A stretch of 64,000 nt of DNA from Lysobacter sp. Root76 (GCF_001428685.1 NZ_LMIK01000006.1:314860-378859); one strand, 5' to 3'; positions 43,540 to 52,403 are shown, counted from the stretch's first letter. Notes: generated by a model not told the origin, from the letters alone. Made by a program: numbers and translations.

Positions 43540-44829
43540 ATGACCGCCCCCAGCTACTACCGCGCCACCTTGCCGCCGACGCCGGAACGGCCGGCCCTGC
43601 AAGGCCGGCGCGAAGCCTCGGTGTGCGTGATCGGCGGCGGTTTCGCCGGGCTCAATACCGCCCTGGGCCTGGCCGAGCGCGGGGTCGAGGGCGTGGCCCT
43701 GGTCGAGGCCCAGACCCTCGGCCACGGCGCCTCCGGACGCAACGGCGGCTTCGTGTTCGGCGGCTTCTCGCGCGGCGAGGACGCGCTGCTGCGCGAACTC
43801 GGCCGCGAACGCGCGCGCGCCTTGTACGCGGGCAGCATCGGCGCGGTCGAGCTGATCCGCTCGCGCATCCATCGCCACGGCCTGGACTGCGATGCGGTCG
43901 AGGCCGGAGTGATCTGGGCCAACTGGTTCCGCGATCCCAAACCGCTGCGCGCGCGCCAGCGCCTGCTGGCCGAGCACTACGGCGTCGACTGGCGCTGGCT
44001 GGCGCAGGACGAACTGCGCGGCCTGGTGCGCAGCGACCGCTACCACGGCGGCCTGTTCGAACCGCAGGCCTTCCATTTCCATCCGCTCAAATACGCGCTG
44101 GCCCTGGCGACGCTGGCCGAACGCGCCGGCGTCGCCGTGCACGAACGCACGCCGGCGACCGCGCTGCGTCGCGACGGCGCGCTGTGGCGCGTCAGCACGC
44201 CGCAGGGCGAGATCGCGGCGCCGCGGGTGGTGCTGGCCTGCGGCGGCTATCTGGCCGGGCTGCGCGCGCGCGTGGACGCCGGCGTGATGCCGATCGCGAC
44301 CTACGTCATGGTCACCGAGCCGCTGGGCGAACGCCTGGACGAGGCGCTGCGCACACGCGCGGCGGTCTACGACAGCCGTTTCGCGTTCGACTACTACCGG
44401 CCGCTGCCCGACACGCGCCTGCTGTGGGGCGGGCGGATCTCGGTGCTGGACCGTTCGCCGGCGGCGGTCGAACGCCTGCTGCGGCGCGACCTGCTCAAGG
44501 TGTTCCCGCAACTGGAAGGCGTGCGCATCGAGCAGGCCTGGTCCGGCCTGATGAGCTATGCGCGCCACCAGATGCCGCAGATCGGCCTGGTCGAGGACGG
44601 ACTGTGGTTGGCGCAGGCCTTCGGCGGTCACGGCGTCGCCCCGACCACCTTCGCCGGCGAGCTGCTGGCCGCGGCGATCGCGCACGGCGACCCGCGCTGG
44701 CGGGAGTTCGAACATTACGGCCTGGTCTCGGCGCTGAAGCCGGCCGGGCTGCTGGGCGCGCAGTTGAGCTACAGCTGGGCGCAGTTCAAGGATATGTGGA
44801 AAGACTGGAACGAGAGGAAGCGCGAGTGA
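43540..44829 (+). CDS. FAD-dependent oxidoreductase (DAO family, gamma-glutamylputrescine oxidase-like)
   Basis: A 429-residue flavoprotein. The FAD-binding [17 protein letters not shown] (from about residue 32) is followed by [18 protein letters not shown], a DAO-family signature common in PuuB/gamma-glutamylputrescine oxidases and related amine oxidases. The C-terminal [21 protein letters not shown] completes the fold. Substrate unknown; a polyamine link is plausible given aguAB elsewhere in the window, but nothing in this locus shows it. The stop overlaps the GTG of the CsaA-like gene by 4 bp. Confidence 0.87.
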   Translation: MTAPSYYRATLPPTPERPALQGRREASVCVIGGGFAGLNTALGLAERGVEGVALVEAQTLGHGASGRNGGFVFGGFSRGEDALLRELGRERARALYAGSIGAVELIRSRIHRHGLDCDAVEAGVIWANWFRDPKPLRARQRLLAEHYGVDWRWLAQDELRGLVRSDRYHGGLFEPQAFHFHPLKYALALATLAERAGVAVHERTPATALRRDGALWRVSTPQGEIAAPRVVLACGGYLAGLRARVDAGVMPIATYVMVTEPLGERLDEALRTRAAVYDSRFAFDYYRPLPDTRLLWGGRISVLDRSPAAVERLLRRDLLKVFPQLEGVRIEQAWSGLMSYARHQMPQIGLVEDGLWLAQAFGGHGVAPTTFAGELLAAAIAHGDPRWREFEHYGLVSALKPAGLLGAQLSYSWAQFKDMWKDWNERKRE

Positions 44830-45185
44830 GCCAAGACCATGGTGCGGCCGGGCAGGACGACCTGAGCTGGAGCGAGTTCGAGAGGGTGATGCTGTGCGCC
44901 GGCACGGTGCTGCGGGTCGAGGATTTTCCCGAAGCGCGCAAACCGGCGTGGAAGCTGTGGGTGGACTTCGGACCGCATGGGGTGCGCAAGACCAGCGCCC
45001 AGGTCAAGCAGCTGTACGCGGCCGAGGCACTGATCGGGCGCCAGATCGTCGGCGTGATCAACTTCCCGCCCAAGCAGGTCGGGCCGTTCCGTTCCGAGTT
45101 CCTGCTGACCGGGTTTCCGACCGAGGACGGCGTGGTGGTCACCGCGATCGAGCGCCCGGTGCCGAACGGGACGCGGCTGGCCTGA
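44826..45185 (+). CDS. csaA: CsaA-like tRNA-binding-domain protein
   Basis: A 119-residue protein with the OB-fold tRNA-binding domain of the CsaA family: [63 protein letters not shown], ending [11 protein letters not shown]. CsaA acts as an export-linked chaperone in Bacillus; the role in proteobacteria is not settled. The GTG at 44826 overlaps the preceding stop as GTGA, giving an N-terminal 20 residues beyond the conserved domain. A REP-like palindrome begins 21 bp after its stop. Confidence 0.88.
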   Translation: MSQDHGAAGQDDLSWSEFERVMLCAGTVLRVEDFPEARKPAWKLWVDFGPHGVRKTSAQVKQLYAAEALIGRQIVGVINFPPKQVGPFRSEFLLTGFPTEDGVVVTAIERPVPNGTRLA

Positions 45186-45205
45186 GCCGTTCGGCCCTGG
45201 CCTTC

Positions 45206-45289
45206 GGTAGGAGCGGCGTAAGCCGCGACCGCGCCATCGAAGCGACGACGCAATTCGGTTTCGTGGTCGCGGCTTACGCCGCTCCTACC
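45206..45289. repeat. REP-like palindromic element pair
   Basis: A perfect 25-bp inverted repeat: the left arm 45206-45230 begins GGTAGGAGCGGCGTAAGCCG and the right arm 45265-45289 is its exact reverse complement, with a 34-bp loop. The GTAGGAGCGGC...GCCGCGACC wording is that of REP sequences common in Pseudomonas and Xanthomonadaceae, which are thought to be spread by RAYT transposases. No RAYT gene is in this window. Confidence 0.85.
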
Positions 45290-45399
45290 CCAGAGCGCGG
45301 CACATTAAAAATCTTTAATCGTCCGCCCAGGCTGCCGTAGCCCGCCGTCGCCTAGCCTGCAATCGCGATCGCTTCGGTCGCGTCTTCGGGAGAGCCGCC

Positions 45400-45717
45400 A
45401 TGCCCCGCATCCTGCTGGTTCCGATCGCCAGCGCTTTGCTGTTCCTGAGCCTGGGCGCCAGCGCCGCACAGCCTGCACCGGCCGCTCAGCCGACGGCCGC
45501 CGCCAAGCCCATGGCCGCGCACTCCGCCGCCCAGCCGACGGCGGCTACCCCCCGACCCGCGCCGGCCAAGGCCGCGGCTACCCCCCGACCCGCGCCGGCC
45601 AAGGCCGCGGCTGAACATTGCCGCGACAGCAAGGGCAAGTTCGTGTCCTGCGAAAAGAAGGTCGAGCCCAAGCGTTGCCGCGACGCCCAGGGCAAATTCA
45701 CCGCCTGCCCGCGGTAA
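45400..45717 (+). CDS. Small secreted Ala/Pro-rich protein with duplicated CRDxxGKF motif
   Basis: A 105-residue protein. It has a Sec signal (MPRILLVPIASALLFLSLGASA), then a low-complexity Ala/Pro/Lys linker with a perfect 11-residue duplication (ATPRPAPAKAA twice), then a C-terminal pair of motifs: CRDSKGKFVSCEKK and CRDAQGKFTACPR. The two CRDxxGKFxxC units each hold a possible disulfide or metal pair. I do not know the family; similar short KFxxC tails occur in xanthomonad secreted proteins. A strong terminator with a TTCG loop follows at 45775. Confidence 0.72.
   Translation: MPRILLVPIASALLFLSLGASAAQPAPAAQPTAAAKPMAAHSAAQPTAATPRPAPAKAAATPRPAPAKAAAEHCRDSKGKFVSCEKKVEPKRCRDAQGKFTACPR
45541..45606 (+). 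repeat. Perfect 33-bp tandem duplication within the secreted-protein gene
   Basis: The 33 bases 45541-45573 (start GCGGCTACCCCCCGACCCGC) are repeated exactly at 45574-45606 and are followed by the first 6 bases of a third copy. The unit keeps the frame and encodes 11 residues of the linker. Exact identity points to a recent slippage duplication. Confidence 0.9.
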
Positions 45718-45774
45718 TCGCGCGGTCGGCTACCGTGGGCCGATCGCCAGCGCGCAACCGGACCTCGTCGTCCA

Positions 45775-45804
45775 CGGCAAGGGCAGCTTCGGCTGCCCTT
45801 GCCG
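45775..45804 (+). terminator. Rho-independent-type terminator of the secreted-protein gene
   Basis: CGGCAAGGGCAGC (45775-45787), TTCG tetraloop, GCTGCCCTTGCCG (45792-45804), then TTTGTG: a perfect 13-bp stem, 57 bp after the stop of the 45400-45717 gene. Confidence 0.85.
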
Positions 45805-45936
45805 TTTGTGCGGGCTAGCTGCGCGGGCCGGCATCGCTACGCGCGAAAGGGGTATTCCGCTTCGAGGTAATGCGCTTCACGCATCGCGCCGTGGGCTCGC
45901 AGCATCGTACGACCGGCGCGCGCAGACCCCAAAACG

Positions 45937-45964
45937 CACCAGGGCGGCCGTAGCCGCCCTGGTG
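45937..45964 (-). terminator. Rho-independent terminator of the fad operon
   Basis: CACCAGGGCGGC (45937-45948), CGTA loop, GCCGCCCTGGTG (45953-45964): a perfect 12-bp stem. On the minus strand it is followed by CGTTTTGGGG. It lies 46 bp past the fadA stop codon. Confidence 0.85.
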
Positions 45965-46010
45965 TGACTCCGCTATGCGAAGGTCGCGGCCTTCGCCTCG
46001 CGGCCGTGGC

Positions 46011-47213
46011 TCAGAGCGCTTCGAACACGCCCGCCGCGCCCATGCCGGTGCCGATGCACATGGTCACCAGGCCGTACTTCTGCTGACGACGGCGCAGGCC
46101 GTGGACGATGGTCGCGGTGCGGATCGCACCGGTCGCGCCCAGCGGATGGCCGAGCGCGATCGCGCCGCCCAGCGGATTGACCTTGGACGGGTCCAGGCCG
46201 CTGTCGCGGATCACTGCCAGCGCCTGCGCGGCGAAGGCTTCGTTGAGCTCGATCCAGTCGATCTGGTCCTGGGTCAGGCCGGCCTGCTTGAGCGCCTTCG
46301 GAATCGCCGCGATCGGGCCGATGCCCATCACTTCCGGGCGCACGCCGGCGACCGAGAAGCTGACGAAACGCGCGAGCGGGGTCAGGCCGTAGTCCTTGAC
46401 CGCCTGGCCCGAGGCCAGCAGCACGGCCGCGGCGCCGTCGCTCATCTGCGAGGCGGTGCCGGCGGTGACGGTGCCGCCGAACTGGCCGTTGCGGAACACC
46501 GGCTTGAGCTTGGCCAGCGCCTCCAGCGAAGCGTCGGCGCGCGGGCCTTCGTCGAGTTCGATCAGGCTCTTGCGCAGCTTGATGGTGTTGCCGGACAGAT
46601 CGGGCAGGTGCGACAGCACCTCGTACGGGCTGATCTCGCTCTTGAACTCGCCGGCCTGCTGCGCGGCGATGGCCTTCTGGTGCGAGGCCAGGGCGAACGC
46701 GTCCTGGTCCTCGCGCGAGATCTTCCATTCCTCGGCGACCTTCTCGGCGGTGATGCCCATGCCGTAGGCGATGGCGACGTGGTCGTCCTTGAACACGCTC
46801 GGGCTCAGCGCGACCTTGTTGCCCATCATCGGCACCATCGACATCGACTCGGTGCCGCCGGCCAGGACCAGGTCGGAGTTGCCCAGGCGGATCTCGTTGG
46901 CCGCCAGCGCCACGGCCTGCAGGCCGGAGGAGCAGAAGCGGTTGATGGTCTGCGCGGCGATGGTGTTGGGCAGGCCGGCCAGCAGCACGCCGATGCGCGC
47001 CACGTTCATGCCTTGCTCGCCCTCGGGCATGGCGCAGCCGATGATGGCGTCGTCGATGCGGTTGAGGTCGATACCCGGGGCCTGCGCGACCACCGACTTG
47101 AGCACGTGGGCGAGCATGTCGTCGGGGCGGGTGTTGCGGAATACGCCGCGCGGGGCCTTGCCGACCGGGGTGCGGGTGGCGGCGACGATGTAGGCGTCTT
47201 GAACTTGCTTCAT
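46011..47213 (-). CDS. fadA: Acetyl-CoA acyltransferase (3-ketoacyl-CoA thiolase)
   Basis: A 400-residue thiolase for the last step of fatty-acid beta-oxidation. The acylated Cys is C94 (NRFCSSGLQAV); the C-terminal His H356 (ALGHPLGATGAIR) and second Cys C386 (MCIGTGMGAA) are present. Cytosolic. It follows the FadN-type gene on the same strand with a 99-bp gap containing a heptamer-repeat hairpin, and ends at a good terminator (45937-45964). A PsrA-like regulator lies upstream of the pair. Confidence 0.96.
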   Translation of the reverse strand: MKQVQDAYIVAATRTPVGKAPRGVFRNTRPDDMLAHVLKSVVAQAPGIDLNRIDDAIIGCAMPEGEQGMNVARIGVLLAGLPNTIAAQTINRFCSSGLQAVALAANEIRLGNSDLVLAGGTESMSMVPMMGNKVALSPSVFKDDHVAIAYGMGITAEKVAEEWKISREDQDAFALASHQKAIAAQQAGEFKSEISPYEVLSHLPDLSGNTIKLRKSLIELDEGPRADASLEALAKLKPVFRNGQFGGTVTAGTASQMSDGAAAVLLASGQAVKDYGLTPLARFVSFSVAGVRPEVMGIGPIAAIPKALKQAGLTQDQIDWIELNEAFAAQALAVIRDSGLDPSKVNPLGGAIALGHPLGATGAIRTATIVHGLRRRQQKYGLVTMCIGTGMGAAGVFEAL

Positions 47214-47230
47214 GATCTTTCTCCGAAAGA

Positions 47231-47314
47231 GGGATTCGGGATTAGGGATTCGGGATTAGGACGAACGATCCGGGAGACGCTGTTGCGAATCCCGGATCTC
47301 GAATCACCAATCTC
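47231..47314. repeat. Facing GGGATT(C/A) heptamer arms between fadN and fadA
   Basis: Left arm: GGGATTC, GGGATTA, GGGATTC, GGGATTA (47231-47258). Right arm: GAATCCC, GGATCTC, GAATCAC, CAATCTC (47287-47314), the degenerate reverse complement. 21 of 28 positions pair across a 28-bp loop. The right arm overlaps the stop codon of the fadN-type gene. It is the same design as at 56041-56316. Confidence 0.88.
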
Positions 47315-49688
47315 AGTTCCTCAGCGGCTTGCCGGTCTTGAGCATGTGCGCGATGCGCTCCTGCGTCTTGGGCATCTGCGCCAGCGCGACGAAGTGCTCG
47401 CGCTCGAGCTTGAGCAACCACTCTTCGTCGACCAGCGCGCCGCGGTCGACTTCGCCGCCGCAGATCACGGTGGCGATGCGGGTGGCGATCTCGTAGTCGT
47501 GCGGCGAGATGAAGCGGCCTTCCAGCATGTTGACCAGCAGCATCTTGAAGGTCGCGATACCGACGTCGCCGGCGACCTGGACCCGGCGGCCGGGCAGGGG
47601 CGGGCGGTAGCCGCTCTCGGCCAGGCCGCGCGCCTGGGCCTTGGCCACATGCAGCAGTTCGAAGGCGTTGAACACCACGGCGTCGCCGTCGCGCGCCAGC
47701 TTGAGCTCGCGCGCTTCGAAGGCCGAGGTCGAGACCTTGCCCATGGCCACCGACTCGAACGCGGTCTTGAGCTGGGCGAACACGTCGCCGCCCGGACCGG
47801 CCGCGTCGGAGGCGCGCACGGCGAACTCCTTCAGGCCGCCACCGGCCGGCAGCAGGCCGACGCCGGCCTCGACCAGGCCGATGTAGCTTTCCAGCGCGAA
47901 CACGCTCTTGGCCGCGTGCATCTGGAACTCGCAGCCGCCGCCCAGGGCCAGGCCGCGCACCGCCGCGACCACCGGCACCAGCGAATACTTGATGCGCTGG
48001 CTGGTGGCCTGGAAGTTGGCGACCATGGCCTCGAAGCCCTTGAGGTCGCCGGCCTGGAGCAGGCCGAGCGCGCCGGACAGGTCGGCGCCGGCCGAGAACG
48101 GCTCCTTCGGCTGCCAGATCACCACGCCCTTGAACTTCTTCTCGGCGATGCCAATGGCTTCCTGGATGCCGTTGAGCACGTGGTCGTTGACCGTGTGCAT
48201 CTTGGTCTTGAAGCTGATCACGGCGATGTCGTCGCCGTCGTCGGCCCACAGGCGGATGCCGTCGTTCTCGAACACCGTCTGGCCCTGCGAGAACTTCTCG
48301 CCGAGCAGGGCGTCGGGGAAACGCTGGCGCGCGTAGACCGGGTTGGACGAGCGCGCGACCTTGGCGTTGCGGCCCGGGCTGTAGCTGCCGTCGCTGCCGT
48401 GCACGCCGTCGCGGCCGTCGAACACCCAGTTCGGCAGCGGCGCGGACGCCATCGCCTTGCCGGCGACGATGTCCTCGGCGATCCAGTCGGCGACCTGCTT
48501 CCAGCCGGCGGCCTGCCAGCTCTCGAACGGGCCCAGCGACCAGCCGTAGCCCCAGCGCATCGCGAAGTCGACGTCGCGCGCGGTGTCGGCGATCGACTCC
48601 AGATGGAAGGCGCTGTAGTGGAAGCTGTCGCGGAACACCGCCCACAGGAACTGCGCCTGCGGATGGCTGCTGGCGCGCAGCGCGGCGAACTTCTTGGCCG
48701 GGTCGCGTTCCTTGAGCAGGGCGGCGACGTCGGCGTCGAGCTCGCCGGCCGAGACGCGGTAGTCCTGCGCCTTCAGGTCCAGCACCAGGATGTCCTTGCC
48801 GCGCTTGGTGTAGACGCCGGCACCGGTCTTCTGGCCCAGCGCGCCCTTCTCGATCAGCGCGGCCAGCCACTTGGGCGCCTTGAAGTACGAGTGCCACGGG
48901 TCGTCGGGCAGGGTGTCGGCCATGGTCTTGATGACGTGGGCCATGGTGTCCAGGCCGACCACGTCCGCGGTGCGGTAGGTCGCCGACTTGGGACGGCCGA
49001 TCGCCGGGCCGGTCAGGGCGTCGACGGTGTCGAAGCCCAGGCCGAACTGCTCGGTGTGGTGCATCGCGGCCAGCATCGAGAACACGCCGATGCGGTTGCC
49101 GATGAAGTTCGGGGTGTCCTTGGCGATCACCACGCCCTTGCCCAGGGTGGTGGTCAGGAAGGTTTCCAGGCCCTCGAGCACGCTCGCGTCAGTGCCGCGG
49201 GCCGGGATCAGCTCGGCCAGGTGCATGTAGCGCGGCGGGTTGAAGAAGTGCACGCCGAGGAAGCGGTGGCGCAGCTGCTCGGGCAGCACTTCGGCCAGCT
49301 TGTTGATGCCCAGGCCCGAGGTGTTGGACGCCAGCACGGTGTGCTCGGCCACGAACGGAGCGATCTTCTTGTACAGGTCCTGCTTCCAGTCCATGCGCTC
49401 GGCGATGGCCTCGATGATCAGGTCGCAGTCGCGCAGCTGTTCCAGGCCGGTCTCGTAGTTGGCCGCGCTGATGCGCTCAGCCAGGCCCTTGGCGGCGAGC
49501 GGGGCGGGGCTGAGCTTGCCCAGGTTCGCGATCGCCTTGGCGACGATGCCGTTGGGGTCGCCCTCCTTGGCCGGCAGGTCGAACAGCACCGTGTCGACGC
49601 CCGCGTTGGTCAGGTGCGCGGCGATCTGCGCGCCCATGACGCCGGCGCCCAGGACCGCGGCTCGGCGGACAAGCAATTTGTTAGACAT
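47313..49688 (-). CDS. fadN: FadN-type 3-hydroxyacyl-CoA dehydrogenase/enoyl-CoA hydratase fusion
   Basis: A two-domain beta-oxidation enzyme of 791 residues. The NAD-binding dehydrogenase comes first (AAVLGAGVMGAQIAAHL, NFIGNRIGVF, then the C-terminal dehydrogenase part to about residue 430). An enoyl-CoA hydratase (crotonase) domain follows (FSAGADLSGALG, GLALGGGCEFQMHA with the catalytic Glu, ESYIGLVEAGVGLLPAGGG). This dehydrogenase-first order is that of FadN/YusL, opposite to E. coli FadB. It converts enoyl-CoA to 3-ketoacyl-CoA for FadA downstream. The start at 49688 (MSNKLLVRRAAVLG) is preferred to 49697. Confidence 0.94.
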   Translation of the reverse strand: MSNKLLVRRAAVLGAGVMGAQIAAHLTNAGVDTVLFDLPAKEGDPNGIVAKAIANLGKLSPAPLAAKGLAERISAANYETGLEQLRDCDLIIEAIAERMDWKQDLYKKIAPFVAEHTVLASNTSGLGINKLAEVLPEQLRHRFLGVHFFNPPRYMHLAELIPARGTDASVLEGLETFLTTTLGKGVVIAKDTPNFIGNRIGVFSMLAAMHHTEQFGLGFDTVDALTGPAIGRPKSATYRTADVVGLDTMAHVIKTMADTLPDDPWHSYFKAPKWLAALIEKGALGQKTGAGVYTKRGKDILVLDLKAQDYRVSAGELDADVAALLKERDPAKKFAALRASSHPQAQFLWAVFRDSFHYSAFHLESIADTARDVDFAMRWGYGWSLGPFESWQAAGWKQVADWIAEDIVAGKAMASAPLPNWVFDGRDGVHGSDGSYSPGRNAKVARSSNPVYARQRFPDALLGEKFSQGQTVFENDGIRLWADDGDDIAVISFKTKMHTVNDHVLNGIQEAIGIAEKKFKGVVIWQPKEPFSAGADLSGALGLLQAGDLKGFEAMVANFQATSQRIKYSLVPVVAAVRGLALGGGCEFQMHAAKSVFALESYIGLVEAGVGLLPAGGGLKEFAVRASDAAGPGGDVFAQLKTAFESVAMGKVSTSAFEARELKLARDGDAVVFNAFELLHVAKAQARGLAESGYRPPLPGRRVQVAGDVGIATFKMLLVNMLEGRFISPHDYEIATRIATVICGGEVDRGALVDEEWLLKLEREHFVALAQMPKTQERIAHMLKTGKPLRN

Positions 49689-49803
49689 CGTCTGCAACTC
49701 CTTGGATTGATTGCACTATGTTGCAGCGCCAGGACGGTACGGAAGCGGGGCAACCGATGGGGTCGCCCAGGCGCGGTCGGAAAGGGGCGGCGGAGCGCTG
49801 GGC

Positions 49804-50424
49804 TCAGCTCTTGAAGCCGGCAGCGGCGAAACGGATCAGCTCGCGGCCCGCGCGCTCACGATGCGCCGCCTCGGTGACACCGGCGGGACGCTTGATCAGG
49901 CCGAAGTCGGCCATGGCGTAGGTCAGCGACCCGGCCAGGAAGTCCAGGCGCCAGTACAGCTCTTCCTTGCTCAGGCCGGGCACCGCGGCCGCGATCGCCT
50001 TGGCGAATTCGCGCAGCACGTGGCCGTAGTGGTCGGACAGGAACTTGCGCAGGCTGTCGTTCTTTTCGGCGTAGGCGCGCGCGACCACGCGCACGAAAGC
50101 GGCGCCGCCGTGGCGGTCCTGGGCCAGGGCCAGGGCCGGCTCGACGAACGCGGCCAGGATCGGTTCCAGTTCGCCCGGATGCTGCTGGACGGCCTCCTGC
50201 AGGGCGCTCAGGCGCTGCCGGCTCATGTCGTCCATGCGGCGGCGGAACACCTCGTTGACCAGGTTTTCCTTGCTGCCGAAGTGGTAGTTGACCGCGGCGA
50301 TGTTGACGTCGGCGCGGCTGGTGACCTGGCGCAGGGACGTGCCGGTGAAGCCGAACTGGGCGAACAGCTCTTCGGCGGCGCCGAGGATGCGGTCCTTGGT
50401 GGAGAAATGGGCGGTGGCGGCCAT
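49804..50424 (-). CDS. psrA: PsrA-like TetR-family regulator of fatty-acid degradation
   Basis: A 206-residue TetR repressor. Its DNA-binding part, KDRILGAAEELFAQFGFTGTSLRQVTSRADVNIAAVNYHFGSKENL, closely follows that of Pseudomonas PsrA, which senses long-chain fatty acids and represses fad genes and itself. It is encoded just upstream of the fadN/fadA operon on the same strand (115-bp gap). A palindrome matching the PsrA half-site arrangement is 19 bp before its start. The start at 50424 (MAATAHFSTKDR) is preferred to 50448, which would put the operator in or next to the coding region. Effector binding is not shown by sequence. Confidence 0.88.
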   Translation of the reverse strand: MAATAHFSTKDRILGAAEELFAQFGFTGTSLRQVTSRADVNIAAVNYHFGSKENLVNEVFRRRMDDMSRQRLSALQEAVQQHPGELEPILAAFVEPALALAQDRHGGAAFVRVVARAYAEKNDSLRKFLSDHYGHVLREFAKAIAAAVPGLSKEELYWRLDFLAGSLTYAMADFGLIKRPAGVTEAAHRERAGRELIRFAAAGFKS

Positions 50425-50443
50425 GGGGCTCCAGGGTGGCTGA

Positions 50444-50461
50444 ATCAAACGCTTGTTTGAT
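50444..50461. promoter_or_regulatory. PsrA-type operator
   Basis: ATCAAAC-GCTT-GTTTGAT is a perfect dyad with 7-bp arms, 19 bp before the start codon of the PsrA-like gene. It agrees with the CAAAC-N4-GTTTG form described for PsrA sites in Pseudomonas. It should mediate autorepression; no second copy was seen just before the fadN-type gene. Confidence 0.75.
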
Positions 50462-50556
50462 CGTAGTCCCGGCTTGGCCGGATCGTCAACGGATTTTCAG
50501 CACAACCGTGCAAATCGCATGACCGATCCGGTAGAATTACCGTAGCCATATCGGCT

Positions 50557-50580
50557 AAACCCGCGTTCTGTCGCGGGTTT
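50557..50580 (+). terminator. Terminator-like hairpin in the ndk leader
   Basis: AAACCCGCG (50557-50565), TTCTGT loop, CGCGGGTTT (50572-50580), followed by TCTGTT. A perfect 9-bp stem, T-rich after it on the plus strand. It lies 60 bp before the ndk start and about 20 bp past a possible -10 box (TAGAAT, 50532-50537), with no gene before it on this strand. Confidence 0.6.
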
Positions 50581-50640
50581 TCTGTTATTCTCGGGCCCTC
50601 GCAAGGAAGCAGCAGCGGCCCGCCTACCCGGAGAATTTCC

Positions 50641-51066
50641 ATGGCGCTGGAGCGCACCCTGTCCATCATCAAGCCCGACGCCGTCGCCAAGAACGTCATC
50701 GGTGAGATCTACACGCGTTTCGAGAAGGCGGGCCTCAAGGTCGTCGCTTCCAAGATGAAGCACCTCTCCAAGCAGGAAGCCGAAGGTTTCTACGCCGTGC
50801 ACCGCGAGCGTCCGTTCTTCGCCGCCCTGGTCGAGTTCATGATCAGCGGTCCGGTGGTGATCCAGGCGCTGCAGGGCGAGAACGCCGTGCTCAAGCACCG
50901 CGACCTGATGGGCGCGACCAATCCGAAGGACGCAGCGCCGGGCACCATCCGCGCCGACTTCGCCGACAGCATCGACGCCAATGCCGTGCACGGTTCGGAC
51001 AGCCTGGAGAACGCCGCGATCGAGATCGCGTACTTCTTCCCGGCTACCGACGTGTACGCGCGCTAA
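50641..51066 (+). CDS. ndk: Nucleoside diphosphate kinase
   Basis: A 141-residue kinase that passes phosphate between NTPs and NDPs through a phospho-His. The active H117 is in [23 protein letters not shown] at the start and the Kpn-loop region [15 protein letters not shown] are typical. GGAG precedes the ATG by 8 bp. rlmN follows at once, the usual order in gammaproteobacteria. Confidence 0.98.
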   Translation: MALERTLSIIKPDAVAKNVIGEIYTRFEKAGLKVVASKMKHLSKQEAEGFYAVHRERPFFAALVEFMISGPVVIQALQGENAVLKHRDLMGATNPKDAAPGTIRADFADSIDANAVHGSDSLENAAIEIAYFFPATDVYAR

Positions 51067-51074
51067 GCCACGCC

Positions 51075-52403
51075 GTGAACGACCTCCGCACCAACGCGAA
51101 CGATCTTGCCCACGCCGGCGACACGCCGGCGTCGGCAACGCCCGCGGGCGCTGACGCCAGCGGTACGAACGCCATGAGTGCGAAGGTCGTCAACGCTGAC
51201 GTCGGCGCCACCGACGTCGCGGTCGCCGCGACGCAGCCGGCCAGTTCCGGCTTCGTCGCGTTCGATCCGGGCAAGACCAACCTGTTCGATCTCGACCGCG
51301 TCTCGCTGGAAGACTTCTTCGAGCAGACCCTGGGCGAGAAGCGCTTCCGCGCGCACCAGGTGATGAAGTGGATCCACCACCGCTACGTCACCGACTTCAA
51401 CGACATGACCGACCTGGGCAAGGCGCTGCGCGCCAAGCTCGAGCAGCATGCGCAGGTGCGCGTGCCGCAGGTCGTGTTCGACAAGGCCTCCACCGACGGC
51501 ACCCACAAGTGGCTGCTGGGCATGGACCCGAAGAACGCGATCGAGACGGTGTTCATCCCCGACAAGGGCCGCGGCACCCTGTGCGTGTCCTCGCAGGTCG
51601 GCTGCGCGCTGAACTGCCAGTTCTGTTCGACCGCGACCCAGGGCTTCAACCGCAACCTGTCGACCGCCGAGATCATCGGCCAGGTCTGGGTCGCGGCGCG
51701 CCACCTCGGCAACGTCCCACACCAGCAGCGCAAGCTCACCAACGTGGTGATGATGGGCATGGGCGAGCCGCTGGCGAATTTCGACAACGTCGTGCGCGCC
51801 ATGAGCATCATGCGCGACGACCTGGGCTACGGCCTGGCCAACAAGCGCGTGACCCTGTCGACCGCCGGCATGGTGCCGATGATCGACAAGCTCGGCGAGG
51901 TCAGCGACGTCTCGCTGGCGGTGTCGCTGCACGCGGCCAACGACGAGCTGCGCAGCGAGCTGGTCCCGCTCAACAAGAAGTACCCGATCGCGCAGCTGAT
52001 GGAAGCCTGCGTGCGTTACGCGCTGCGCAAGCGCGGCACCTCGGTGACCTTCGAGTACACCCTGATGAAGGGCGTCAACGACCAGCCTCAGCACGCGCGG
52101 CAACTGCTGCGGCTGCTGCGCCAGTTCGACAACGCGGTGCAGATGAAGGACGCGGCCAAGGTCAACCTGATCCCGTTCAATCCGTTCCCGGGCACGCGCT
52201 ACGAGCGCCCCGACGACGCGGCGATCCGCGCGTTCCAGAAACTGCTCAACGACGCCGGCATGATCGCGCCGGTGCGCCGCACCCGCGGCGACGACATCGA
52301 TGCGGCCTGCGGGCAGCTCAAGGGCCAGGTCATGGACCGGACCCGGCGCCAGGCCGAATTCCGCAAGAAACTCGAATCTCAGGGGCTGGGCGATGCGGCA
52401 TGA
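51075..52403 (+). CDS. rlmN: Dual-specificity 23S rRNA/tRNA A-2 methyltransferase (radical SAM)
   Basis: Methylates C2 of A2503 in 23S rRNA and A37 of some tRNAs. The radical-SAM cysteines are C177, C181 and C184 (CALNCQFC); [13 protein letters not shown], and the methyl-carrying Cys region further on, match RlmN. From the GTG at 51075 it has 442 residues with about 60 N-terminal residues rich in Ala/Thr before the conserved [14 protein letters not shown]. An internal ATG at 51174 would shorten this. Neither start has a good Shine-Dalgarno sequence. It overlaps pilF by 11 bp. Confidence 0.96.
   Translation: MNDLRTNANDLAHAGDTPASATPAGADASGTNAMSAKVVNADVGATDVAVAATQPASSGFVAFDPGKTNLFDLDRVSLEDFFEQTLGEKRFRAHQVMKWIHHRYVTDFNDMTDLGKALRAKLEQHAQVRVPQVVFDKASTDGTHKWLLGMDPKNAIETVFIPDKGRGTLCVSSQVGCALNCQFCSTATQGFNRNLSTAEIIGQVWVAARHLGNVPHQQRKLTNVVMMGMGEPLANFDNVVRAMSIMRDDLGYGLANKRVTLSTAGMVPMIDKLGEVSDVSLAVSLHAANDELRSELVPLNKKYPIAQLMEACVRYALRKRGTSVTFEYTLMKGVNDQPQHARQLLRLLRQFDNAVQMKDAAKVNLIPFNPFPGTRYERPDDAAIRAFQKLLNDAGMIAPVRRTRGDDIDAACGQLKGQVMDRTRRQAEFRKKLESQGLGDAA

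Noticed and set aside
45975-49814. A 1279-codon open frame on the plus strand opposite fadA and fadN
   Set aside because: Shadow of the fad genes in a high-GC genome; Arg/Ala/Val/Gly-rich with no domain and crossing two gene boundaries.
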